DNA of 64,000 nucleotides, from NCBI GenBank assembly GCA_900104855.1, contig FNSS01000001.1:7263001-7327000 (forward strand), given 5' to 3'. This stretch comes from Rhizobiales bacterium GAS188 (GTDB taxonomy: Bacteria > Pseudomonadota > Alphaproteobacteria > Rhizobiales > Beijerinckiaceae). The notes under the pieces are model-generated. The model had not been told where the DNA came from, ran no database searches, and saw only the letters and a program-made list of their open reading frames with translations. Positions 25,540 to 33,839 of this stretch are shown one piece after another; the stretch's first letter is position 1; each line of letters starts with the position of its first letter. The translations under genes and the position numbers were made by a program.

Positions 25540-25947
25540 CTAGGCCGGGGGCGTGCCGGCTAGGATCTGCGCTTGGCGTGACGAGGTCAGTAGGCCGATC
25601 GAAACCGCATAGGCGAGCCCGGCAACGGTCGGCGCGTCGGAAAGCCCCACCTCACCGGCACCGCTCGCCATAAGCGCCCAAATCTTGATCTTAGGGTCAC
25701 TAGAGCTGACGATCGCCGTCTGCTCGGATGCCGTGAACAACGCCATGAATTGCAAGAAGGGAAGCTTGGGCGCGGGAGGCGCCGGCGCGGCGCCAACAAC
25801 CCCACCCCCGGCCAAAAACGCCTGATAGGCGGCCTCTGCCGCAACATCGTATCCCCCAACGGTGTGGAAGAGTTTCACGCCGGTGCTTGTGACCAGCATC
25901 ACGTTCTGACTGTCGATGGTGTAGGCGGCAGTGATTACGTCAACCAT
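25540..25947 (-). CDS. Tail-fibre-associated protein, unknown
   Basis: 135 aa. The C-terminal half (LQFMALFTASEQTAIVSSSD ... VSIGLLTSSRQAQILAG) is a motif typical of short proteins encoded after phage tail fibres; the N-terminal part begins with a beta-rich segment. It overlaps the fibre gene end by eight bases. It may assist fibre folding or lie at the fibre tip; this is inferred from position. Confidence 0.65.
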   Translation of the reverse strand: MVDVITAAYTIDSQNVMLVTSTGVKLFHTVGGYDVAAEAAYQAFLAGGGVVGAAPAPPAPKLPFLQFMALFTASEQTAIVSSSDPKIKIWALMASGAGEVGLSDAPTVAGLAYAVSIGLLTSSRQAQILAGTPPA

Positions 25948-28000
25948 TCTTGGCCTCCAATTCAGCCACCCGCTTCCTCAGCGACTGGAGCTCTGCAACG
26001 AGATACGGAACGAGCTTGGACGCATCGACGCCCCATTGCAGGAAGCCTTCGTCGCCGGGCCGCTTGTTGGGGGCATCGTCACCGCGCGAGACTACTTTTG
26101 GAGTGACGGCGACCAGTTCTTGCGCAACAAAGCCGACATCGGTCGGCCTGTCGGGAAGGTCGTTCCACTCGAACACCCGAGGCTGAATCGCATCGACCAC
26201 AGCGCCGACATCGACCTCGTTGGCGAGAGGTCGGATGTTGTCCTTGCGGCGCGCGTCAGACGTGGTGTTGTAGAGCGTCGAGGTGCCGTTGGTCGAGATC
26301 GAGCCGACGAACGCGCTGGCGCCCCACAGAAAGCTCATGAAATAATCGTCGCCTCTATCGACCCGAGCTTGAAAGGCGCTCCAGCCGCCAACCGCGCCGG
26401 CCCACGAGGCGATACCTACCGAGTTGACGCCGGTCAAAGTCGCGGAAGAAATCACCGACTGACTGTTGGCCGCCCCCAAGTCTCCGTAGTACCAGAGCCT
26501 GCCGGAACTATTCATGAGCACGGCGCCACCAATGGTGTCGCCGGACCTGTTGAGTGGCGTATAGCCAAGCGCGGCTTGGGGCGTGTAGTTGAAGTCGGCG
26601 GCGCTCCACAGTTTGTAGGCGGTCGGCGTGACTGTCGAGTTTGCGGTGACGGCTCCGGTTCCGAAGCTGACAAACGCTCCTGCGCTGTTAATCTGGATCA
26701 GGCCATAGCCGAGAGAGCCGTGAGTGGCCCCGATCTTCCACAGACCCGACACGCCGTCGTTGTAGAGGTTCGACGACACATAGCCCGCACCGCCAAGCGT
26801 GCCGCCGGCGTGACCCCACCCATTGCCAACATACTGCGGCTGGTTAGCGACCGGATTTATAGCCAGTGCCCCGGTCATCGTGCCGCCGGATTTTTGGAGC
26901 GCACCGGTGATGCGGCTGTCGTCGCCGGCCACGACTGTGGCGGTGGTTGTGCCGACATTCAACACCGCCGCACCGCCCAAACCAAGAGCCGTCCTGGCGC
27001 CGGCGGCCGTGGCAGCCCCGGTGCCGCCCTGCGTCACGCTCAGGGCTGTAGTCAGCCCGGTGAGGGACGTGATGTCGGTATTGGCGCCTGACGCCGCCGC
27101 AAGGATGTTGCTGCGGGCCTGGAGCTGCTGGGGCCCGGTGAGCGATTGCGCGGCGCTGTAGAGCACGTCACCCGTCGTCACCGCGATATTGCCCCACAAC
27201 CCCCCGATGCGGATGCGCAAGACGTTGCTGGTCGTGTTGGTATACATGTCGCCGTTCCGCACGGCTCCGCCCGTAGGGTTGAGCGTCGGATCGGCCGTCA
27301 GGCCACCATAATAGGTGTTTTGGAGGTTATTCCACGACCCTAAGGCGGAGGTGGCGGACGCGGCAGAGGCGGTAGCCGAGTTGGCCGAGTTGGTCGCCGA
27401 CGAAGCGGCGCTCGTCTGCGAGGCCGCTGCGGCGTTGGCATAATATTTCGCGCCATAGCCTTGACCGGTGACCACCTCGCTGCCGGTCTGCGTCGCCCAC
27501 GCCTGGGCGAGAGCCGCCGCTGCGATCGCCTGCGTCGTAGAGACTGCCGGCTGCCCCGCGATGGGATTGCCGGCCGACCAATTCCCAGCTGTGTCGGACA
27601 GCTTCGCGAAGAGGACGAATGGCACAACGTCGACCTGCAGAAAGGTCCAGCCCATGGGCTGCGCGTCATAGAGCGCGCGTCCGGCAAGCGTTCCGGCAGA
27701 GTTCACGGCGAGCGGCAAGCCGCCCTGCACCTTCTGGAGGAGCGCCGCGATCTGCGTGTTGAGTGCGACCGACGATTGCCAATGAGGACCATCGTTGCGG
27801 ACGGCGAAATTCGTCTGGCCCGTCATGTTGGCGCCGGGCCACGGTTGCTGCAGCGTGATCTGCGAGGACGAGTCGACCGACTGGATGAGCACGCCGAGCC
27901 CATTCAACAGGAACAGGTCACCCTGCGCGCCGCTGAAGGACGTGGTGGTGCCGGTGACGACGGCGCTGCCGTTGTTTACCGCGACGGAATTATCGGTCAT
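25940..28000 (-). CDS. Tail fibre protein with S74 intramolecular chaperone
   Basis: 686 aa. The N-terminal part is low-complexity beta (Thr/Ser/Gly/Ala) with an Ala-rich collagen-free helix (about 170-215) and repeated TGALQKSGGTMTGALAI-type fibre units. The C-terminal ~100 residues are a peptidase S74 chaperone: SDARRKDNIRPLANEVD, then FVAQEL and a terminal coiled coil (LVAELQSLRKRVAELEAKNG). S74 domains trimerise the fibre and then self-cleave before the SDxRxK motif. It likely determines receptor binding. Confidence 0.85.
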   Translation of the reverse strand: MTDNSVAVNNGSAVVTGTTTSFSGAQGDLFLLNGLGVLIQSVDSSSQITLQQPWPGANMTGQTNFAVRNDGPHWQSSVALNTQIAALLQKVQGGLPLAVNSAGTLAGRALYDAQPMGWTFLQVDVVPFVLFAKLSDTAGNWSAGNPIAGQPAVSTTQAIAAAALAQAWATQTGSEVVTGQGYGAKYYANAAAASQTSAASSATNSANSATASAASATSALGSWNNLQNTYYGGLTADPTLNPTGGAVRNGDMYTNTTSNVLRIRIGGLWGNIAVTTGDVLYSAAQSLTGPQQLQARSNILAAASGANTDITSLTGLTTALSVTQGGTGAATAAGARTALGLGGAAVLNVGTTTATVVAGDDSRITGALQKSGGTMTGALAINPVANQPQYVGNGWGHAGGTLGGAGYVSSNLYNDGVSGLWKIGATHGSLGYGLIQINSAGAFVSFGTGAVTANSTVTPTAYKLWSAADFNYTPQAALGYTPLNRSGDTIGGAVLMNSSGRLWYYGDLGAANSQSVISSATLTGVNSVGIASWAGAVGGWSAFQARVDRGDDYFMSFLWGASAFVGSISTNGTSTLYNTTSDARRKDNIRPLANEVDVGAVVDAIQPRVFEWNDLPDRPTDVGFVAQELVAVTPKVVSRGDDAPNKRPGDEGFLQWGVDASKLVPYLVAELQSLRKRVAELEAKNG

Positions 28001-28027
28001 TCAGTGCGCCCTTCCTTTCGTCGCGGA

Positions 28028-28246
28028 TTATTTCTGCGGCGCCGGCGCCAGCTTGATCGTGACGTCAGCCGTCTCGGGCGAGATCGTGAGCGACGCGCCA
28101 AGGCCGGCCTTGCCGGGGATCATGACCGGTCCGGCGTTCATCACAGAGAAGATTGCGCCATTGACGCTCGCTTGTTTCACCTGTCCGGAGGCATCCTGAA
28201 GCAGGATCACCTTGTCATTGGCCATTGGGGACGCTCCTGTCGTCAT
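28028..28246 (-). CDS. Small virion-region protein
   Basis: 72 aa (65 if the internal start MANDKVILLQD is used). It is a beta-rich short protein coupled by ATGA overlap to the stop of the tail-tip gene. Similar short proteins occur between tail-tip and fibre genes. Function unknown. Confidence 0.6.
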   Translation of the reverse strand: MTTGASPMANDKVILLQDASGQVKQASVNGAIFSVMNAGPVMIPGKAGLGASLTISPETADVTIKLAPAPQK

Positions 28247-31200
28247 TTACTGAGAGCCTGCACTTCGAGGTTCACGCCATCGGTGAGCCCTGCGCCGCCG
28301 CCCGTGGTGATGACCTGCGCGCGGTAGGTCTTGCTGCCATCGGCGCCGATCGTGGTGAAGGCGACCGTCGAGGTCGGGAACCAGATTTTGACGGTGCTCG
28401 AGCCGGTCCCGCTCGCGAATTCACCGACCTGCACGCTCTTGAGAACAGCTCCGGCGGCGACATCGATGATTTGCAACAAATAGCTGTTGAGGCTGTTTGT
28501 GACGGCCTGATGCCCGTCGAACGATGCATGGATGGAGACGCGGTCGCCTGCGCGGACAATGATCGTCTCGTCATGCGTGCTGCCGGCCGAAGCTCCGCCA
28601 GCCGAATTCGTGATGGCGTTATTCTTGATGTGGATCGTATCGACGATCAGATTGCCGATCTGCGCCGAGGCCGTGATGATGTTGTTCGCCTGCAGCTTGG
28701 TGCCGGTGATCGTGCCGTCGACAATCAGGTTGCCCTGGATCTCGACCGCGTAAGCGACCGAGCCGTCCAGCTTCCTCACGCCCGTGAACACGAAGCCGCC
28801 GGTCACGCCATCGATCGTGCCCGTGATCCCGTATTGCACCGAGATGCCGTTGATCGACGTGCCGTAGGTCGTGAGCGTCGCGGTGTGGCCGGACACCGTC
28901 GTGTTGAGCGCGGTGATCGAGGAGGCCTGCGCCGATAGCGTGCCGTTGATGCTGCTGACCGAGGTGTTGAGCGAAGTGATCGCCGTGGCGCTGGCGGCGA
29001 CGCCGGTTGTCGGGTTGTTGACAGTCGATTGCAGCGCGGTGATCGCCGAGGCGCTGGCGCTGATGTTGCCCTCGGCCGTGGTCACCCGCGTCGTCAGGCT
29101 CGTCAGCGCGGTCGAGGTCGCCGAGATGTTGCCCTCGGCCGTCGTCATCCTGGCGGCGAGCGCCGTCGACACCGAGGCGAGCGCGGTATCCGCCGTCACG
29201 CGCGCAACCTGCTCCGTCTGGATGGCCGCGAAACTCTTGCCCGAAGCCGCCTTGAGCAAGGTCACCTGGTCGTAGTTGTTGCTGGCCTCGGTCGCCGTCG
29301 CGTCGGCGAGTTGCTGGAGCTGATCGCTCAACAGTTTGACGGTGTCCCGCAAGGTCCCGGCGCCCACCGCGTTGACCGAGGCGATGTCGCGTCGCACCTG
29401 CGCGTCGAGATCCGCGATCTGGACGAGCAGGCTCGCGATCGTGTTATCGATCGACGGCAAGAAGGTGAGGAAGGTCGTCTGCACGACCGGGCCGGGCACA
29501 CCCGACTGCCCGACCGCATGGGCATAGACGGTCACCGTGGTGCCGCCAGGGACCGTCTTGAGCGCATAGGTGCCTGCCGTCGACGCGTCGCCGGAGACGA
29601 CCTCGAATGTGGCGCCGCCATCGTAGCTGATCGAGATGAGATAGACGCTCGCGCCCCTGGCGACACCGACCGACCAGTCCATCGCGACCGTGGTCGCCTT
29701 CTGGATGCATTGCGCCTGCACCCAGGGCACGACGGGCGTGACCGGCTGCGAGGTCGGTATCGAGGGGATGTCCGGATTGGTCACGATGGTCTGGCCGAGC
29801 GCCGTCCAGACGCCGGGATTATCCTCGACCGCTTCGATCGCGATGCGGTTGTCGTTTTGTGGCTGCACCGAGCGGATGATCCAGCGTTGCGAGACCTCGG
29901 TGAGGGTCGCGAGCAGCACCGTCAACGGCTCCTGCGTCGGGTCCCGCTGGATGGCGTTGAAGCCGAAGCCGGCCGCCGTGGTCGCCGCCGCGACATCGGC
30001 CGAGTTCATCACGACGACGGCGCCCGATGCACCTTGCGTGACCTGCACCGGGCCCCATTCGCGGCCGGTGCGATCGCGGAAGGTCGCCACCGTGGTGCCA
30101 AGGGCGACGACGGATGAGACATCCGTGTCGAGGGTGAGGGTGAGCCCGTCGCCGGCGACCGATTGCAGCGCGGCCGCGGCGCCCTTGGATACGAACCACG
30201 CGTCCACCGCGGCCGGATCGCCGAAGATCATCATCCGGCCCTCATGCTCAGTGGTGAGCATGCGCGTGCGGCGCCGGTAAAACGCACAGGCCGCGATCCA
30301 TGTCGCCTGGAACTTCGCGTGCCCGTTATCGACGATGCCCTCGGCGCGCACTCGGCGGGGCGTCAAGGTCACGTTCCCGAAGGTGGCGCGGACCTCGCGC
30401 CGCTGGCGAGGATCGCCGGCTTGATCATATTCGACGATGACGTCGGCAGATCCATCGTCCTTTGAGGTGTCGTAGACGATCGATGTCGTATCTCTGACGA
30501 TCTGCCGGCGCGTGATGACGTGCCGCTTGGTCGCATGCTGCTCGTCGCGCACCATCGACCAGACACCGCCGATGACGACGGGCTGCGCCTGGATCGGGCC
30601 GAGCACGGTGCAGCCCGCCTCATAGACGGAGACCGGGCCGCGGATGACACCGTTGAAGTCCGGATAGGTGAGCCCGAGCCCGTCATAGTAGAGGAGCCGC
30701 GCCAGATCGATGCGGCTATCGTCGAGCCCCGCGCCATAGGCCGAATTCCGCAAGAGGTCGGCATAGGCCCAGACAGCCTTCTGCGTCGGCTGGTCGGTCC
30801 AGGCGAAGCCGTCCCACACCGGAATAACGGCCGTCGCGTCGACCATCAGCCCGGCGATGGCGGAGAGGCCGATCGTTGGGCCGGCCTTCATCTTGATCGC
30901 GATCTCGGTCACGTTCGGCCGCAAGATCGTGTCGTAAGACCAGACCTGCAGTCCATCCCATGTGGCATCGTTGAACACGAATTGCTGGCCGAAGCCGTCG
31001 AACAGCAGAGCGCGGTTGAATGTGTTGCGGGCCCGCACGGCGTAGCGGCCGGCCGGGACATCGCTCACGATGGTCGAGCGCGTGACGCGCGTCGTCTGGA
31101 TAAGCGCGGCGACGACGCCGCCGGGGAGGTCGACCCATCCACCGATGACGTTGTCGCTATCGTCGATCGGGGCATATTGAAACTCGACCCCATACGGCGC

Positions 31201-32196
31201 CGCCACGTTGCGCCCCTTGGCGAGATAGATCCCGTAGCACCCTTGCGGCAAACTCCAGTTGTTGACGATCCGCGTCACCGTCTGGCCGACGGGGCAAACC
31301 GGGAATGGCCCGCTCCAGCCGGTGCCTTGATCGGGACGCGAGAGCAGCTGGCCGGTCACCTGATCGGACGAGACGACATTGGCAGGGATGATGCTCGTCG
31401 TGCCGCCTGGCGGGATGACCTCGACTGCGCCCCCATTCGAATAGGGATCGCGCATGCCATGCGTCTCATCCCAGAGCACGGCGTCGCCGACCTTGATGGT
31501 GTGGACCTGGTATTTGCCGGCGCCGAGGGTGACGCGCTTATAAAGCGTCTGATAGTCGCCGAAGACGTCAGACGATTGCGTGGTGAAATCAGGCTGCGTC
31601 GAGTCGGGCTCCATCCAACAGCGGCCATAGCTGCGCGGAATGCGGTCGCCGGGGCGCGGCAGGTTGCCGCCGCCGGTGATGCCGTAGGCCGGGCGGTTGT
31701 CGGTCCTGTTGGCCTTGGGCTTGGAGGCGCGAGAGAGCAGATAGGAGGCGCCTGCGATGATGCCGGCGGAGGCGATCGAATAGATCGCGCCGGCGGCTGT
31801 AGCGCCGATCGTAACGCCGAGCCCCGCAGCGCCTGAAACGATGGCTGGGATTGCGTAGGGCGCAAGAACCGCCAAGGCGATCGCAGCGACCGCAAGGCCG
31901 ATAGCTGCTCCCGTCGCCTTGCCGCCGCCGCCAGTGGAGGAGCCGCCGCCACGCGGCAGATAGGTGACGAGCACGGCGTCGCGCGGGCCGACCAGCGTCG
32001 ACGACCAGGCCGAACGCAGGCGCACATTCTGATCGTCGAGCGCGACGAGATCACGCTCGCGATGCACAGACAAAATGAAAGGCCGCGAGCGATCGACATG
32101 GCGCGCGAAAGTCGAGAGCCGCCGGCGCCTCGGAGGCAAGCGGAGTGGCTCGCAGACCTTGCGGGCCGCGATGTCGCGAAAGTGGAGTTGCGTCAT
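28243..32196 (-). CDS. Tail tip / host-specificity protein (J-like)
   Basis: 1317 aa from MTQLHFRDIAARKVCEP (32196). Near the N-terminus a Gly/Ala-rich hydrophobic segment (GAAIGLAVAAIALAVLAPYA) is typical of tail-tip J/GTA-like proteins, followed by beta-rich domains, a fibronectin-like region (about residues 800-900) and a long helical repeat region of TAEGNISATSTALTSLTT-type heptads that forms a trimeric stalk. The C-terminal ~150 residues form a beta domain. It would close the tail tube and contact the host receptor. Confidence 0.85.
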   Translation of the reverse strand: MTQLHFRDIAARKVCEPLRLPPRRRRLSTFARHVDRSRPFILSVHRERDLVALDDQNVRLRSAWSSTLVGPRDAVLVTYLPRGGGSSTGGGGKATGAAIGLAVAAIALAVLAPYAIPAIVSGAAGLGVTIGATAAGAIYSIASAGIIAGASYLLSRASKPKANRTDNRPAYGITGGGNLPRPGDRIPRSYGRCWMEPDSTQPDFTTQSSDVFGDYQTLYKRVTLGAGKYQVHTIKVGDAVLWDETHGMRDPYSNGGAVEVIPPGGTTSIIPANVVSSDQVTGQLLSRPDQGTGWSGPFPVCPVGQTVTRIVNNWSLPQGCYGIYLAKGRNVAAPYGVEFQYAPIDDSDNVIGGWVDLPGGVVAALIQTTRVTRSTIVSDVPAGRYAVRARNTFNRALLFDGFGQQFVFNDATWDGLQVWSYDTILRPNVTEIAIKMKAGPTIGLSAIAGLMVDATAVIPVWDGFAWTDQPTQKAVWAYADLLRNSAYGAGLDDSRIDLARLLYYDGLGLTYPDFNGVIRGPVSVYEAGCTVLGPIQAQPVVIGGVWSMVRDEQHATKRHVITRRQIVRDTTSIVYDTSKDDGSADVIVEYDQAGDPRQRREVRATFGNVTLTPRRVRAEGIVDNGHAKFQATWIAACAFYRRRTRMLTTEHEGRMMIFGDPAAVDAWFVSKGAAAALQSVAGDGLTLTLDTDVSSVVALGTTVATFRDRTGREWGPVQVTQGASGAVVVMNSADVAAATTAAGFGFNAIQRDPTQEPLTVLLATLTEVSQRWIIRSVQPQNDNRIAIEAVEDNPGVWTALGQTIVTNPDIPSIPTSQPVTPVVPWVQAQCIQKATTVAMDWSVGVARGASVYLISISYDGGATFEVVSGDASTAGTYALKTVPGGTTVTVYAHAVGQSGVPGPVVQTTFLTFLPSIDNTIASLLVQIADLDAQVRRDIASVNAVGAGTLRDTVKLLSDQLQQLADATATEASNNYDQVTLLKAASGKSFAAIQTEQVARVTADTALASVSTALAARMTTAEGNISATSTALTSLTTRVTTAEGNISASASAITALQSTVNNPTTGVAASATAITSLNTSVSSINGTLSAQASSITALNTTVSGHTATLTTYGTSINGISVQYGITGTIDGVTGGFVFTGVRKLDGSVAYAVEIQGNLIVDGTITGTKLQANNIITASAQIGNLIVDTIHIKNNAITNSAGGASAGSTHDETIIVRAGDRVSIHASFDGHQAVTNSLNSYLLQIIDVAAGAVLKSVQVGEFASGTGSSTVKIWFPTSTVAFTTIGADGSKTYRAQVITTGGGAGLTDGVNLEVQALSK

Positions 32197-32204
32197 GGTG
32201 TGGG

Positions 32205-32552
32205 TTAGCGCTCGAGCGGGTCTTCCTGATCCCCGAATTCCCCGTAGTCGTAGTCGTCCCAATCCTCTTTGTTGATCGGGTAACGACTCAGGGGCACCTT
32301 CTCGCACTCCTCATTCCCTTGGCCGCCGGGCATCGGCACGCCGGCCGCTTGCATGTCGAGGATCTGGCGCTGCCTCATCGCCTCCTCGATCTTCTCGGCG
32401 CCGATCTTCAACAGCTGCGCGAAATGCTGCGGCGCCAGCTTGAACAACATCGCCATGGGCCCGAGCTCGGTGCGGATCACGATCTCGCCCGCCGCCGCCT
32501 GTAAAGTGACGTTGTAGCCGAGCTCGACGAGCATCTTGGTCTCTTCAGCCAT
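32205..32552 (-). CDS. Tail-tip-region protein, unknown
   Basis: 115 aa, acidic C-terminus (EDWDDYDYGEFGDQEDPLER). It lies between the NlpC/P60 and J-like genes, overlapping the former by eight bases. No motif identified; probably a tail assembly factor by position. Confidence 0.6.
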   Translation of the reverse strand: MAEETKMLVELGYNVTLQAAAGEIVIRTELGPMAMLFKLAPQHFAQLLKIGAEKIEEAMRQRQILDMQAAGVPMPGGQGNEECEKVPLSRYPINKEDWDDYDYGEFGDQEDPLER

Positions 32553-32958
32553 GCGTCACCTTCGGAAGCAGCCAGATGGGCGCCCAACGCCGGGCGGCGA
32601 GGATCATGAGATCATCGAGCACCACGCCATGCGGGGCATCGACATGCAGCACACCGCCTTGCCCGATCGCGAGATAGACACCGGCATGGCAGGAACGGCG
32701 CCCCGTCAGCGCGCGTGAGGCCAGCATGATTGCACCATCGATAGGACGCTGCACCTCGAGCCAACGACCGCGCTCGTGATGCGAGGCGAAGAGGCGCATG
32801 GCCTCGCGAGGATCTTCCGGCGCCGCATTCAGCACCGCCGGCAATTCCCGGCCGAACAGGTCGCGCTGAACCTGGCGCACCAAGGCCCAGCAATGCAGCC
32901 CGTCGCCTTGCCAAGGTGCACCGATCAGGGCGTCGACATAGGCGGCTCGATCGAGCAT
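32545..32958 (-). CDS. NlpC/P60-type tail peptidase
   Basis: 137 aa. The catalytic Cys lies in GDGLHCWALVRQVQ and the His in SCHAGVYLAIGQGGVLHVD, the arrangement of NlpC/P60 cysteine peptidases found in siphovirus tail tips. It would locally open peptidoglycan during DNA entry or process the tail tip. Single-base overlap with the next upstream gene. Confidence 0.8.
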   Translation of the reverse strand: MLDRAAYVDALIGAPWQGDGLHCWALVRQVQRDLFGRELPAVLNAAPEDPREAMRLFASHHERGRWLEVQRPIDGAIMLASRALTGRRSCHAGVYLAIGQGGVLHVDAPHGVVLDDLMILAARRWAPIWLLPKVTHG

Positions 32959-33464
32959 CAGAACCAGCCGCTATGAATGGCCGGATAGAGGGTCTGGTCG
33001 TAGGTGAGCCGCGGGAAGGCCGCGAGGTCGATCTCCTCCCATCGCAGCTCGCCCTCGGCCGCGCTCGGCATCAGCGTCACCTTGCGCAGGATGAGGCCGG
33101 GGATCACATCGCCGGGCCCGCTCAGATCCTTGGTGGTGTAAGCCCGATAGGTCACCGTGATCGGCGAGCCGGAGAGGACGGCGCTTTCGAGATAGGGCGC
33201 CAACAATCCCGCAACGTTGTCGACCCTGATCTTTGCCGGCTGAGGCCCGGAGTCGTTGACGCCGGGCGGCGTGACCATGAAGGCAGTGGCGATAAAGGTG
33301 ACGCTGCCGCCGCTTTCGAGCGGCAGAGACATGTCCGCCTCGACGCCGTCGATCACATAGACAGGCGCCGAGAAGGTCGGATGGTTGATCGCCAGCGTGT
33401 GGTAGATCACGGCATCGTGTGTGACCGAGGCATAGGCCTCCTGCAGCGCCTGGCTGATGGCCAT
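32958..33464 (-). CDS. Tail protein (DUF1833-like)
   Basis: 168 aa. The pattern AYASVTHDAVIYHTLAINHP and the HSGWF C-terminus match the DUF1833 group encoded just before NlpC/P60 tail proteins. It probably forms part of the distal tail ring. Assignment rests on motif and gene order. Confidence 0.7.
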   Translation of the reverse strand: MAISQALQEAYASVTHDAVIYHTLAINHPTFSAPVYVIDGVEADMSLPLESGGSVTFIATAFMVTPPGVNDSGPQPAKIRVDNVAGLLAPYLESAVLSGSPITVTYRAYTTKDLSGPGDVIPGLILRKVTLMPSAAEGELRWEEIDLAAFPRLTYDQTLYPAIHSGWF

Positions 33465-33467
33465 CTG

Positions 33468-33836
33468 TCACCAGCCGAGAACGGCAAGCGTGAAGGTCAC
33501 CTGCCAATTGCCGCCGAGCTTCGAGGCTTTGTAGACGCCCTTGTCGAGCCAGACCTCGTAGGTCCCCGAAGTGACGCCTGGCGCCGGCACGGTCATGCTG
33601 AAGTGCATTGTGCCTTCCTGGAGCGTCGTCTCGACGAAGCTCTTGAAGGTCGCCATTTGCGCATCCTTGAAGATGAAGCGCATGCCGAGCTTCGCAAGCT
33701 TTGTGAGCGAGCGCCGACGCATACGGTCGGGTCCGTCCTCCATCTCGGTTGCGACCGGCGCCCGATAAGCCTCGGCGACGGAGAGATCGGCGAGCGGATT
33801 GACGGGCAGGCCGATGGGCCAGACGGGAAGGGTCAC
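33468..33836 (-). CDS. Minor tail protein
   Basis: 122 aa, opens PVWPIGLPVNPLADLS and ends GGNWQVTFTLAVLGW, a pattern of small distal-tail proteins encoded right after the tape measure. Its stop is adjacent to the DUF1833-like gene. Likely a tail completion or distal tail component. Confidence 0.7.
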   Translation of the reverse strand: MTLPVWPIGLPVNPLADLSVAEAYRAPVATEMEDGPDRMRRRSLTKLAKLGMRFIFKDAQMATFKSFVETTLQEGTMHFSMTVPAPGVTSGTYEVWLDKGVYKASKLGGNWQVTFTLAVLGW

Positions 33837-33839
33837 TGC